A stretch of DNA of 64,000 nt from Lewinellaceae bacterium. Lineage in GTDB: Bacteria; Bacteroidota; Bacteroidia; Chitinophagales; Saprospiraceae. The stretch covers positions 124,001 through 188,000 of the forward strand of contig JACJYA010000012.1 in the NCBI GenBank assembly GCA_020636315.1. Reading direction: 5' to 3'. Below the pieces are notes generated by a model, which was not told where the DNA came from, did no database searches, and worked only from the letters and a program-made list of their open reading frames with translations. The position numbers and the translations under genes are program-made. Positions 28,901 to 37,398 of this stretch are shown here, piece by piece. The first letter of the stretch is position 1. Each line of letters starts with the position of its first letter.

Positions 28901-29661
28901 CCAATACTACCGGGCGGTGGTCCTCACTGGGCGGCGCCGTTGTGGCCGATGAGTCCAGCCCATCTACTACGGTGAGCGGCCTGCAGGAAGGGCAGAACAT
29001 CCTGGTCTGGTCCCTTTCCCAGGATGGATGCCCGGATTACAGTTCGGATACTTTGGTGATCACTCCGGAAAAAGCTCCGGAAGCCGTGGGGGATGAACTC
29101 ACTGTGCAGAGAGGGCAGAATTCCGGTACTATTGATGTGGTGGCCAACGACCAACTACAGAATGTGAGTGGCTGGATACTCAGTGTCGTTACAGATCCCG
29201 CTCTTGGCCGGGTCACCGATAATGGTGATGGAAACCTTACCTATACGCTTAACATAGGTTTGCTGTCTCCAGCCGCCGATGAGTTTACCTACGAGCTTTG
29301 CAACAGCCTTTGTCCGGAGCTTTGCACCCAGGCACTCGTGGAAGTATTTATCGACCGGGATACCACCGGAAAGTCGGAGGTGCCCAATGGCATCACTCCC
29401 AATGGAGACGGCCTGAATGATGCTTTGGTCTTTGATGAACTTCTGTTTAATGCAGACAAGTATCCGGATAACGAGCTGATCATCTTCAATCGCTGGGGAG
29501 ACATCGTATTTTCGGCCAAGCCCTACAACAACGACTGGCAGGGCACAACCGACAGCGGCGATGAGCTTCCGGACGGCACTTACTACTATGTGCTGCGCCT
29601 CAATATCGGCGATGGAGAGATCATTCGCGGAGATGTGACAGTGATCAAAGCAAGGAAATAG
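22975..29661 (+). CDS. Giant SprB-like surface protein: five cohesin-like domains, ~13 Ig/PKD-like repeats, gliding-motility C-terminal domain
   Basis: This is a 2228-residue exported protein. ATG at 22975 starts a clean signal peptide (MKKILATLVVGLALTTAAFA); an in-frame ATG at 22936 would add 13 residues. Residues about 20-760 hold five cohesin-like domains (CVDIMVANFTDILSTRFFIQW and relatives, with F.LCF strands). Residues about 765-2080 hold some thirteen Ig/PKD-like repeats of about 95 residues, each with a Cys after the first strand, VTLDGS.S..G, YxW and G.Y.L.VT..... .C. A cadherin-like segment (VQRGQNSGTIDVVANDQL) precedes the C-terminal domain (PNGITPNGDGLNDALVF, IFNRWGDIVF, LPDGTYYYVLRL), the type B CTD recognised by type IX secretion. 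The role is likely a gliding adhesin or surface filament. The frame is intact over 6.7 kb, notable given the broken genes nearby. Confidence 0.92.
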   Translation: MKKILATLVVGLALTTAAFAQPTINIVPPAGDAVCTGEEVCVDIMVANFTDILSTRFFIQWDSSVLQFNNTQAYNLPNLGPGNFIQVNNSRLLVNWEAMDNIDCANPAASGVTIDDGTVIFQVCFTALGNYGAASNIIIPATANPLTPDIKRKGAGCTNIGIEESEIDTALVSTCVRPFIIDISDEQGNEGDLVCIDFRVFGMDALTSFQFPIIWDPNKAMFENILIPQNLPNLAQSSFGVPGQAAGVLPGSVTVSWNAPVPDNGVTIPDSTLIFQLCLRLKPGSCNMIFPILIGDEQPGQPDFNPEASNDYQSGFNDIAVGQYAGEITVGPCNPTGLQLSADCGPPVDINGQICVPVLAGANFQQVTDLAFLLEWNPNILSFTGTQGVALPGGINFNTANIGNGILGMDWEGSATNRSDGDVLFEVCFDVVGLGGNSPITFINNDDDLAQINNGPNIGINPTNCEVSVNQPFGVFMEITDDLQGQPGDTLCFDFSVYDFTDVESMQFSLVWEPNDIEFILAGGIQNLTLPGATAGNFNLIAYAAGQITFSWTAPSPVTLPPGEQIFTLCFRVADGAQPGICDLLQIADVPIEAEVITSNSNGENIGLYGSDSRYCILSPEGFYMEIGSISGDIQDTVCIPVKVSEFDGITSGSFTVNWNPGALALAEIVDAGAIPGLNIGMNGQPVGNVDFDFSAPGGLTLPDSTVIFELCFELLGPPDSCFAVTVSETPQPVVTTVNGDGSLLDSPGEACINDKLFIVETFINPETCPGARDGSARVVVEGGRGPYIYSWETQPPQFLDSARFLSEGFIVVTILDQSAPPLKVTDTLYIPALGADLFVNAGPDKVSSCEPPCTFISPQASQGQDIMYTWTASQGGQICSNPNSRTLLGRGPGRFIIEVKDVNTGCAVTDTVLLTPSVFPDAEAGDEQSLTCVRDEVTLDASASSQGDSLMYTWRDPMNNIIAGPSNTALTSVVQDTGFYYLEVEIATTGCIAIDSVEVVWDTIPPVAVANDVDTTLLGCNEMATLVGYTVNQIGNLSFAWLDSNGDTLTLDSVYVTDQVGTYTFQVLNNKNGCTNSDFTILAKDSVVAIVEILGNPTTDFTCNGNNVTLRGVVTNTPPDAYTFEWVPSNGATIEPGTETTLTPEITSPGTVELVVTSDVGGCVSTASVEVGTNTDPPLIDVSTPDTLTCSRDNVTLDGSGSAQGGPYQYRWRYVNLNEDVDDQPVTSVALEGTYIFTVLDTISGCSAADTVSVVRDTLPPTFTTGFPEDLNCLNQSTEIRTLVDLPGGTYSIQWTASDGGNIQSGATDTVTVFDAAGTYQLEVTDNNSGCSGTLVRTVEAYQDQPVADISNVNLQITCLSDVDTIDATGSTQNDTAIVVTYQWNAIQGAYTGDSNRDILLVDGPGIFELVVTNINSQCVDRDTAYVIDRREDPVVDAGPNLTLACVNTEGVLDGSQSSTGDNFIYVWTNQEGDTVGTDITLPVTQPGLYRLRVTNQDNGCFDTDLALVEADGEPAQIVFGAPTNAGLLDLDCTMDTVAVTFSIANDTVVDVNNLVYEWDGDIQTTADPFTVQVYTGGTFTLMATDTSSGCVGTNELVVTDLRDLPEVATTSSGDINCVQDMVMLSGEGSAVGDSIQYQWLDPAGAEISTGLNATANMPGAYQFIVTNTNTNCTASEVIEVAEDTAPPPVVFDDTDTIFQCRDESLLLNAAPSGLPGNFSEITWSTVNGGVVTPIDGTVTASVNGPGVYQLTLVSSANGCDSTATILIAADTLAPNIAVAEPPIIGCPGQMVSLDASQSGSPSDFETINWSVVNGSGMVTPATGSLVVDVDDAGTYLVTVVSADNGCEATEQVTVQLDPNAPVAEATASGTTVGCGDPVTLDGSQSSQGAVYDYQWISPSGGTVIPDPGNETMASASVAGTYQLVVVNTQTMCSDTSAAIELALDPNLVAAEASQDGAACADEAPVSGNAGVLPTNTTGRWSSLGGAVVADESSPSTTVSGLQEGQNILVWSLSQDGCPDYSSDTLVITPEKAPEAVGDELTVQRGQNSGTIDVVANDQLQNVSGWILSVVTDPALGRVTDNGDGNLTYTLNIGLLSPAADEFTYELCNSLCPELCTQALVEVFIDRDTTGKSEVPNGITPNGDGLNDALVFDELLFNADKYPDNELIIFNRWGDIVFSAKPYNNDWQGTTDSGDELPDGTYYYVLRLNIGDGEIIRGDVTVIKARK

Positions 29662-29717
29662 GAACTATTAACAAATCATAGTGAGGAAGGCGCTTTATTA
29701 GTAAGGAGCCTTCAACA

Positions 29718-29752
29718 AAGGTGGCGCTTTTCCGGAAGTGTCACCTTTTTTA
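29718..29752 (+). terminator. Terminator after the giant surface protein
   Basis: The stem GGTG-GCGCTT/AAGTGT-CACC (with G-T pairs) is followed by TTTTTTATTTT. A GAAGGC/GCCTTC hairpin (29686-29713) lies just before. The rest of the 347-base gap to 30009 shows no gene. Confidence 0.65.
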
Positions 29753-30008
29753 TTTTCCCAAACTCCTTTCTAATCATTATAATAATGTTAAATTTGTGTG
29801 ATCTTGCTATCTCTTTTATGGAATTGTGCAAGCAACTGTCTCCCTCTTATAGCGGCGGGCCTCTTGTAATGCGGCATCGCTCCCTTCTGATATGTATGCA
29901 TCCTCTTTTGAACGGAAGCTCCTGCCCGGTGAAGTATGTCTTTAGTTTTTAAAGCGATTCACCATTGGCAGCGGGCGGATTTTGCTGCTATCTTAAAACA
30001 GGATATTC

Positions 30009-33000
30009 ATGAAGCGTTTTCTTTTTTTATGCTTGCTTTTTCAATCTGTTTTCTCAACTGCACAGGTAGAAGTCCGGCTGATCGTCGAGAGTGCTGTAAC
30101 CGCCTCGGATTGCGATGATCTTTTTTCGGGCCCTGACCTGTTGTGGGAGGTGAATGTGGAAAACGAAGGGTGGGTGACCTACCCTCAGAACAGCACGGGC
30201 ACTTGTTTCACTGCGTTGCCCAATCAGCAATACACGGCAAATTTTACCTGTGCGGTTGATGTGCCGGCACAGCTTCAGGTTTGCTTCCGGGCTTTTGAAA
30301 ATGACCCCATCCTTCCCATAGGGTGCCCGGTAACCCCTTCCTGCCTCGAAGAAATTTGCGGTAATTTTGATATACCTGCCCCCGGCCAGAGCATGGCCCA
30401 TACGCTGGCGCTGCCGGCCGGCGGCTCATCGACCGGCGAGGTCAGTTTTACCATTGAAGTGGAAGGGACGGGCGGCGACAATGATGCCCCCTGTACGGCA
30501 CTGGATCTTGGCCTGCTCAATGCCAATGATACCCTGGGCGACTTCAACCAGGGTATTTACAGCACGTTGTGCGCCACGCTGGTGCCGGGAGAGCCCAACC
30601 CGATAAATGAGGGCGGCTTCAACAACGAAACAGGGGTCTGGTTTCAATTCACTACCGGCAACGATATCGGGTCTCTTTTGCTGATACAGGCACTGAGCGA
30701 CCCGGAATCGGCGGGTGATTCTCTGGATATTCAGCTTGCCGTTTACGGCACCGATAATAATGCCTGCGACGGAAACCTGAGCCTTCTCCTCTGGAACTAC
30801 TTTTCGCCCCCTGACAGTTATGATGTTTTCATGAATTTCCCCTGCCCGCAGCCCAACACGACCTATTACATTCTGGTGGACGGAGCTTATACGGTTCCCG
30901 GTTCTGAAGTAGGCATCTTCGGGTTGCAGGTCATTAACATTGGGGTGCAGGATGCCCCGGATGAGCGTTGCGATGCTCTGATACTGGGCGCGGTGCCTGA
31001 GGGGGGCTCCGTCAGCCTTCCGGAGCCGCTGGCCAATTTCTGTGCCACCAGTGTCGGAGATCCTTTCAGCCCCAGTTTCGTGTCTCAGTCATCGGTCTGG
31101 TTCCAGTTTGCCGCCCCTCTGTCGGGCCATATCATAATCGATGCAGTATCCGCTCGCGAAATTGATTCCATCGGGATCCAGCTGGCGCTTTACCGGCCGC
31201 TGAACGGCAACTGCAACGGCTTTTTCCAGCATATTGCCAGTCAATACACGCTTGAAGACCTGGACGAATCGATGGAGGTTACCTGCCTTTATCCCGGAGA
31301 CACCTATTACCTGATGGTGGATGGGGATGCGGATGCCAACCGGGGAATATTCGACTTAACCATTTCTGACGCCGGCGATATCACTCCCGTTACCAACCAG
31401 GATACCACCATTTGTTTCGGTGATAGCTTCATCGTAGGCAGTTCGGTTTACACGGAGTCCGGTTCCTATTCCGATACACTGCAGGTCTTCCGCGGTTGCG
31501 ACAGCATCGTCAACACCAACCTGACGGTTCTGGCTCCCATTGTGATAACGGTAGATCAAACTCAACCCGCCATAGGAGAGGGAAATGCCAATGGCATAGC
31601 TTCAGTGAGCGCCACTGGAAGCACCGGCAATTTCACCTTTGAGTGGTGTGACGGTTCCATTGGAGATAGCAATAATATGCTCGTCGGCGGCTCGGTATGC
31701 TGTGTGACTGCCGAGGATAGTTTCGGTTGCGTGGCGGACACCTGTTTTACAGTAGAGTTTATCACCGACATCATTCCCTCTTTTATACCGGATACGCTGG
31801 CCTGTTTTGGAGATGAGGACGGCGAGATTGTCTTTTCTGCTGTGAACGGGCAGCCGCCTTACACCTATACCTGGCAAAACGGCGATGATTCCATAAATGG
31901 CAACGGGACGATTGCCGAGGCGGGGGAGGAGGTGTTCCTGCCGGACCTGCCCGCCGGGGTTTACTCCATTACCATTATGGATATGTTTTTCGACACCACT
32001 TTCACAGTGGAAGTCCTGGAACCGGAATTACTTACTCTTCAGGTGTCGGGAACGGAAGATGCCAGCTGTTTCGGAGAATGTGACGGTAGTGCAGTGGTCG
32101 TGGCCGGCGGAGGTGTGGGAGGGTATCAATTTACCTGGAGCAACGGAAGCGCCAATGCCAGTGCCAATGGCCTTTGCGCCGGCGGCTACGGTGTAACGGT
32201 GGCGGATGCCAATGGCTGTTCCCAGGAGGTTAGCCTCGATATTGCCGAACCGGCAGAGTTTATCGCCACAGCTGTGGAGGAGCAGCCGGTTTCCTGCTTT
32301 GGAGGCAGCGACGGCATCGTAACCGTAGAAACCAATGGTTCCCCTTCCGCTTACCAGTGGAGTACGGGAGACAATACGGCCACGGCCACGGGGCTGCCTG
32401 CCGGCGCCTACACAATAGTGGTAACCAATGCCGATGGCTGCCAGGACGAGGCGGAGGTAATCTTAACCGAACCGGCAGAACCCGTGTCGGTGCAAATAGT
32501 GTTGGAAAAGCCGGTGAGCTGCCAGGGCGATACCGATGCCATCCTCCAGGCAGTGGCTTCCGGCCCGGGCCAGGCCTTTGACTATAACTGGTCCAATGGC
32601 GCTGCTTCGGCTACTGCCGGCGGCCTGGGGGCAGGGCTTTATTCTGTGGTGCTAACCAATGAGAAAGGATGTGAGGCCAGTGCGGAATTTATGCTGGAAG
32701 AACCCACCCTTATTCAGGCTATGCTCTCCGCCACTGACGTAACCTGTGTGAGTGGAGAGAATGGTGGAGCTATTGTCATAGACACTACCTTTGGCGGTAC
32801 GCCTCCCTACCGGTATTCCCTGGATGGGGTCGTATTCGGCGCCTCGCCCCAGTTCCCGGCGCTGTTTGCAGATACTTATACCGTTGTCATTCAGGATGCG
32901 GCGGGATGTGAGCAGGAGTTCGGGCAAACGGTCAATGGGGCCCCTGAGCTTGTAGTGGAACTGGGCGATACCCGTTCTCTGCAACTGGGTGATTCCCTGC

Positions 33001-33485
33001 GCCTGACCGCCCAACCTAACAGCGACAACGTAGTTTATTCCTGGTCGTTGCCGGACAGCACCGGAAGTAAGGAGGCGGGCCAGTCCATCTGGGTTTCCCC
33101 TTTCATTTCCACCGGTTACTACGTAGAAGTGTTCGATACGGTGACGCTCTGCCGTGCCGACGATTTTGTCATGGTCAATGTTCGTACGAACCGCCGGGTT
33201 TACATTCCCAATGCGTTTAGCCCTAACGAGGATGGCAGTAATGACTTTTTTACCGTTTTTGCCGATAAAGCCGTGGTGCGGGTTAAGTCCTTGAGGGTAT
33301 TCAGCCGCGGAGGCAGCCTGGTGTATGAAGCGTTTGACTTCAAGCCCAATAATAACAGCCGGGGCTGGGACGGAACCTTCCGCGGCAGCGAACTGGACCC
33401 GGGGGTCTTTGCCTACGTTGCGGAAATTGAATTTATTGACGGCCGCACAGAGGTGTATAAAGGGGATGTGATGTTGATGAGGTAA
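30009..33485 (+). CDS. Gliding-motility CTD surface protein with SprB-type repeats
   Basis: This is a 1158-residue exported protein with signal peptide MKRFLFLCLLFQSVFSTAQ. After an N-terminal beta domain (to about 150) come two related pre-peptidase-like domains (about 155-460; GVWFQFTTGNDIGSL and SSVWFQFAAPLSGHIIID, each closing with TYYILVDG or TYYLMVDG). Residues about 520-960 contain SprB-like repeats (CFGGSDGIVTVETNGS, YQWSTGDNTATATGLPAG, YTIVVTNADGC). The end (YIPNAFSPNEDGSNDFFTV, VFSRGGSLVYEA, LDPGVFAYVAEIEF) is a gliding-motility-type C-terminal sorting domain. It is a type IX substrate and probable surface adhesin, transcribed in the same direction as the PorP-adhesin pair but behind a terminator. 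Confidence 0.91.
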   Translation: MKRFLFLCLLFQSVFSTAQVEVRLIVESAVTASDCDDLFSGPDLLWEVNVENEGWVTYPQNSTGTCFTALPNQQYTANFTCAVDVPAQLQVCFRAFENDPILPIGCPVTPSCLEEICGNFDIPAPGQSMAHTLALPAGGSSTGEVSFTIEVEGTGGDNDAPCTALDLGLLNANDTLGDFNQGIYSTLCATLVPGEPNPINEGGFNNETGVWFQFTTGNDIGSLLLIQALSDPESAGDSLDIQLAVYGTDNNACDGNLSLLLWNYFSPPDSYDVFMNFPCPQPNTTYYILVDGAYTVPGSEVGIFGLQVINIGVQDAPDERCDALILGAVPEGGSVSLPEPLANFCATSVGDPFSPSFVSQSSVWFQFAAPLSGHIIIDAVSAREIDSIGIQLALYRPLNGNCNGFFQHIASQYTLEDLDESMEVTCLYPGDTYYLMVDGDADANRGIFDLTISDAGDITPVTNQDTTICFGDSFIVGSSVYTESGSYSDTLQVFRGCDSIVNTNLTVLAPIVITVDQTQPAIGEGNANGIASVSATGSTGNFTFEWCDGSIGDSNNMLVGGSVCCVTAEDSFGCVADTCFTVEFITDIIPSFIPDTLACFGDEDGEIVFSAVNGQPPYTYTWQNGDDSINGNGTIAEAGEEVFLPDLPAGVYSITIMDMFFDTTFTVEVLEPELLTLQVSGTEDASCFGECDGSAVVVAGGGVGGYQFTWSNGSANASANGLCAGGYGVTVADANGCSQEVSLDIAEPAEFIATAVEEQPVSCFGGSDGIVTVETNGSPSAYQWSTGDNTATATGLPAGAYTIVVTNADGCQDEAEVILTEPAEPVSVQIVLEKPVSCQGDTDAILQAVASGPGQAFDYNWSNGAASATAGGLGAGLYSVVLTNEKGCEASAEFMLEEPTLIQAMLSATDVTCVSGENGGAIVIDTTFGGTPPYRYSLDGVVFGASPQFPALFADTYTVVIQDAAGCEQEFGQTVNGAPELVVELGDTRSLQLGDSLRLTAQPNSDNVVYSWSLPDSTGSKEAGQSIWVSPFISTGYYVEVFDTVTLCRADDFVMVNVRTNRRVYIPNAFSPNEDGSNDFFTVFADKAVVRVKSLRVFSRGGSLVYEAFDFKPNNNSRGWDGTFRGSELDPGVFAYVAEIEFIDGRTEVYKGDVMLMR

Positions 33486-33553
33486 AGGCTGTATTTTTGA
33501 AAATGGCAGGCACTTAATAGTGTTGCAGGTTGAAAATTTGTTGTGTTGTCAAA

Positions 33554-33781
33554 CATGAGTCATCCCCAATTTTAGAAAGATATACTCTTGGATATTATTT
33601 CAGGCCTTCAGCCTGAGTTATCTGCTCCTTTCAGGCTTGGGGCGGTGCCCTAAGCTCCAATTTGTCAGGCTTTCAGCCTGAAAGGCTGTTACATTGATGC
33701 CCCGGGCCTCGCCCGGGGAGGATAACTCCAGGCCAAATATCAGGCTGAAGGCCTGAAATAAAAATTCGGGATGACTCCATG
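33554..33781. mobile_element. 228-bp nested palindromic element (REP/MITE-like)
   Basis: The outer arms CATGAGTCATCCCCAATTTT (33554-33573) and its near-perfect inverse (33761-33781) enclose a perfect 21-bp inverted pair (33596-33616 and 33740-33760, TATTTCAGGCCTTCAGCCTGA). Inside are further hairpins: CTTGGGGC/GCCCTAAG, CAGGCT/AGCCTG, and CCCCGGGC/GCCCGGGG. It lies between convergent genes, so it may also stop transcription from both sides. Confidence 0.65.
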
Positions 33782-33821
33782 TCTTATACCGTAATAAAAA
33801 GCGCCTGCTTTTTACCCCACG

Positions 33822-34994
33822 TCAGTTCAACAACTCAAAGATACCGGCGATACCCTGCCCGCCCCCGACGCAGGCAGTCACCATGCCGTATTTTTTGTCC
33901 TGCCGGCGCAGTTCGTTGAACAGTTGGGTAGAAAGCTTGGCGCCGGTGCAACCCAGTGGGTGCCCCAGGGCGATGGCGCCACCGTTGACATTGACGATCT
34001 CCGGGTTCAGGCCCGCTTCCTTGATGACGGCCAGGGCCTGGGCGGCGAAAGCCTCATTCAATTCGATGAGTTCAATATCTTCCAGTTTCAGGCCGGCCTG
34101 CTTCAGGGCTTTGGGAATGGCCACGCAGGGGCCCATACCCATGTAGAGCGGATCGACGCCGCCCACCGAACAGGAAGCCAGGCGGGCAATGGGCTGCAAC
34201 CCCAGTTGTTTCACCATCTCTTCACTTACCACCAGCGTGAAGGCCGCTCCGTCCGAAGTTTGAGAGGAGTTGCCGGCAGTAACAACCCCGCCCTGGGCGA
34301 AAACGGGGCGCAATTTGGCCAATACTTCAATGCTGGTATCGGCCCGCACGCCCTCATCGGTATCTACGGTATGTTCGCTTTTCACACGCTTGTTGTCCTT
34401 CACGTAAACGTCTTCAACCGTTACCGGCACGATTTCATCCCTGAACTTTCCGGCGCTGATGGCTGCAGCCGCTTTTTGATGAGACAGAAAGGCAAACTCA
34501 TCGGAAGCTTCCCGGGAGATATTGTATTTTCTGGCTACTGCCTCTGCCGTCAGCCCCATGCTTGCCAGATAGTTGGGGGTTGAGGAAGCGACCTTGTAGC
34601 TGGGCGCCAGCTTGTAGCCGGTCATGGGTATCATACTCATATTTTCCACCCCGCCTGCGACATAAATATGGCCCATGCCTGCCCGGATCTTGGCTACGGC
34701 AATGGATATCGCCTCAAGGCCGGAAGCGCAATAGCGGTTGATGGTCATGCCGGGCACCTCCTTGCCGAGGGCCCGCATGGAGATCTGCCGGCCGATCTGC
34801 AGCCCTTGTTCGCCTTCGGGGTTCGCACAGCCAACGATGACATCATCGGCCAGTTTGGGATCCAGCTCCGGCGTCTGCGCGAGGAGGTGTTGAATAATGT
34901 TTACGGCAAGGTCATCGGAACGGTAGTTCCGGAACCCTCCTTTTTTGGCTTTGCCTACGGCTGAGCGATAAGCTTTTACGATATATGCTTCCAT
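33822..34994 (-). CDS. fadA: Acetyl-CoA C-acyltransferase (3-ketoacyl-CoA thiolase)
   Basis: This 390-residue thiolase splits 3-ketoacyl-CoA into acetyl-CoA and a shortened acyl-CoA, the last step of beta-oxidation. The catalytic Cys is in INRYCASGLEA (about residue 89), the His in GGAIALGHPLGCTG and the second Cys in ACVGGGQG near the C-terminus. ELNEAFAAQALA is also diagnostic. Length and start are standard for the family. It lies 22 bases downstream of the HAD-ECH gene and should be co-transcribed with it, as in the fadNAE-type arrangement of Bacillus. Confidence 0.95.
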   Translation of the reverse strand: MEAYIVKAYRSAVGKAKKGGFRNYRSDDLAVNIIQHLLAQTPELDPKLADDVIVGCANPEGEQGLQIGRQISMRALGKEVPGMTINRYCASGLEAISIAVAKIRAGMGHIYVAGGVENMSMIPMTGYKLAPSYKVASSTPNYLASMGLTAEAVARKYNISREASDEFAFLSHQKAAAAISAGKFRDEIVPVTVEDVYVKDNKRVKSEHTVDTDEGVRADTSIEVLAKLRPVFAQGGVVTAGNSSQTSDGAAFTLVVSEEMVKQLGLQPIARLASCSVGGVDPLYMGMGPCVAIPKALKQAGLKLEDIELIELNEAFAAQALAVIKEAGLNPEIVNVNGGAIALGHPLGCTGAKLSTQLFNELRRQDKKYGMVTACVGGGQGIAGIFELLN

Positions 34995-35016
34995 GGTTGT
35001 TTTCTTTTTGAACGGA

Positions 35017-37398
35017 TTAATTGCGCAAGGGCTTATTGGTTTTCAGCATGTGCTGGATGCGTTCCTGGGTTTTGGCCTCCCCGGCAAGGCTGAGGAAGGC
35101 TTCTCTTTCGAGGTCCAGCAGGTACTGTTCGGAAACCTGCTGGGCGCCGGTGAGGTCGCCCCCGCAAAGCACCCAGGCGATCTTATGGGCGATCTTGATG
35201 TCATGCTCGGAGGCGTAATTGCCCAGCCGCAGTTCATTGGCGGCAGTATAAAGAGCCGCCAGCCCCTGCCGGCCAAGTACGGTGATGTCTTCCCTCGGGA
35301 TAGGCTGGGTGTAGCCTTCGGCCAGTTCCAGTACCCTTGCTTTGGCTTCGGCGATGTTGCGGTCGCGGTTTACTGCCACTGAGTCTCTGCCGGGAAGCAG
35401 GTATCCGTAGTGGAAGGCCTCATGGGCGGAGGTGGCCACGCTTGCCAGGGCGATAGTTTTGAAGTGTTCAATGAGGCTGGGGATCTGTACATCGCCCTCG
35501 AAAAAGGAGTCAGAGGTACGAAGGGCAAATTCCTTGGTGCCTGCTCCTCCGGGAATGAGGCCGACGCCCACTTCCACCAGCCCGATATAGGACTCGGCGG
35601 CGCATACTCCGGAATCGGCATGCATAAGGAATTCGCAGCCGCCTCCGAAGGTGTATCCCTGGGTGGCCACCACTACCGGGATAGCCGAATAGCGCATACG
35701 CATGGAGGTTTGCTGAAATAAATTAACTGCCATGTTCATTTCGTCAAACTCCTGGTTGTAAGCCAGTTGAGCAATAAGCATGAGATTGGCGCCAACGGTG
35801 AAATTAGTGGCGTTGTTACCGATCACGATGCCCCGCCAGTCTCCATCCTCTGCCAGTTGTATGGCTTCATTGACGCCCCGAAGAATGCCGTCGCCAATGG
35901 CATTGTGCGCACTTGTGAATTCGAGGCAAAGCACGCCTTCACCGATGTCGTGAAGGGCCATTTCGCTATTTTGAAGGACAGGCTTGCGGTCGCGGTAATT
36001 ATCGAGAATGATGAATTCCTCCGAACCGGGAACCACTTTATAGCTTTTACTTTCAGCATCATAATACTTTTTGAACCCTCCTTCCCGCTTGTAGAATTTG
36101 TCATGGCCGGCGGCCACCATTTCCTTGACCCATCCGGCGACGGTTTCTCCTTTTTCTTCGGCCATTTCCATCCCTTTCTTCACCCCGATGATGTCCCAGT
36201 ATTCGAAGGGGCCGAATTCCCAGGCATAGCCGGCCTTCATGGCGTCGTCTATGGCGTAGAGGTTATCGGAGATCTCCGGTATGCGGTTGGAAACATAAGC
36301 GAACAGCCCCAGCAGCGATTTGCGGATGAGCTTGCCGCCCCGGTCTTCAGCGCCGAAAAGCGCCTTTATCCTTTTGGGCAGGTTATCGATCTGCTTTGTA
36401 GCTTTAAGGCTGGGCAGGTCAGGTAAAGACTGGGGCTCGTACTCCAGTGTTTGCAGGTTGAGCGCGAGGATAACATTTTTGCCCTTTTCGTCTTTTTCTC
36501 TCGTTTTTTTATAGAATCCCTGTCCGGATTTGTTTCCCAGGAATTTGTTATCGAGCAGAAACTGGAGGTAGTTAGGGATCTCAAAAGCGGAAGCCTGCTC
36601 ATCGTCGGGGCAGTTTTGCTGCAGGCCCCGGATCACATTGGCGGCCGTATCGTGGCCGACCAGGTCGCCCAGGCGGAAAGTACCGGTCTTGGGGCGGCCG
36701 ATGGCAGGCCCGGTCAGGCGGTCAACCGTTTCGATACGCATGCCCAGTTCAGTGGCCAGTTGGTAGATCCTGGACATGGCGTAAACGCCTACCCGGTTGG
36801 CGATGAAAGCAGGAGTGTCCTTGCAAAGTACAGTTTGCTTACCCAGGTAGCGGTCCCCATAATGCATCAGAAAATTTACCACTTCCGGGGAGGTTTCCGG
36901 AGTAGGGATCACTTCCAGCAGGCGCATGTAACGGGGTGGGTTGAAAAAGTGGGTGCCGCAGAAATGCCGGCGGAAGTCCTCACTGCGCCCTTCCAGCATC
37001 ATGTGGATGGGGATGCCTGATGTGTTGGACGTCACCAAAGTTCCTTTTTGGCGGAAACGGTCCACTTTTTCGAAAACCTTCTTCTTGATATCGAGGCGTT
37101 CGACCACTACTTCTATGATCCAGTCATATTCTTTGACCTTTTCAAAATCATCCTCAAAGTTTCCGAGGGTGATGCGGGAGGCGAAACTCTTTTCATAAAG
37201 AGCGGCGGGCCGGCTCTTTATGGCTTTTTGCAGGGCTTCATAGGCTATGCGGTTCCGCTCATCCGGTTTTTGAGGGTCGCCGGGCGGGAGGATGTCCAGC
37301 ATGAGGACTTCCAGGCCGATGTTGGCGAAGTGGCAGGCAATGCCTGAACCCATGACGCCCGAACCCAGGACCGCAACTTTTGTTATTCTTCTGCTCAT
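35017..37398 (-). CDS. fadN: 3-hydroxyacyl-CoA dehydrogenase / enoyl-CoA hydratase fusion (FadN type)
   Basis: This 793-residue bifunctional beta-oxidation enzyme has its domains in the order dehydrogenase then hydratase, opposite to E. coli FadB and like Bacillus FadN. The NAD-binding motif is at the start (VAVLGSGVMGSGIACHFA), followed by the dehydrogenase core (SNTSGIPIHMMLEGR, HFCGTHFFNPPRYMRLLE, DTPAFIANRVG). The C-terminal crotonase domain has FTVGANLMLIA, GYTFGGGCEFLMHADSG and GVGLIPGGAGTKEFALR, where the oxyanion-hole and Glu positions expected of active hydratases appear. ATG at 37398 (MSRRITK) is preferred over an extension to 37434. First gene of the pair with fadA. Confidence 0.93.
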   Translation of the reverse strand: MSRRITKVAVLGSGVMGSGIACHFANIGLEVLMLDILPPGDPQKPDERNRIAYEALQKAIKSRPAALYEKSFASRITLGNFEDDFEKVKEYDWIIEVVVERLDIKKKVFEKVDRFRQKGTLVTSNTSGIPIHMMLEGRSEDFRRHFCGTHFFNPPRYMRLLEVIPTPETSPEVVNFLMHYGDRYLGKQTVLCKDTPAFIANRVGVYAMSRIYQLATELGMRIETVDRLTGPAIGRPKTGTFRLGDLVGHDTAANVIRGLQQNCPDDEQASAFEIPNYLQFLLDNKFLGNKSGQGFYKKTREKDEKGKNVILALNLQTLEYEPQSLPDLPSLKATKQIDNLPKRIKALFGAEDRGGKLIRKSLLGLFAYVSNRIPEISDNLYAIDDAMKAGYAWEFGPFEYWDIIGVKKGMEMAEEKGETVAGWVKEMVAAGHDKFYKREGGFKKYYDAESKSYKVVPGSEEFIILDNYRDRKPVLQNSEMALHDIGEGVLCLEFTSAHNAIGDGILRGVNEAIQLAEDGDWRGIVIGNNATNFTVGANLMLIAQLAYNQEFDEMNMAVNLFQQTSMRMRYSAIPVVVATQGYTFGGGCEFLMHADSGVCAAESYIGLVEVGVGLIPGGAGTKEFALRTSDSFFEGDVQIPSLIEHFKTIALASVATSAHEAFHYGYLLPGRDSVAVNRDRNIAEAKARVLELAEGYTQPIPREDITVLGRQGLAALYTAANELRLGNYASEHDIKIAHKIAWVLCGGDLTGAQQVSEQYLLDLEREAFLSLAGEAKTQERIQHMLKTNKPLRN

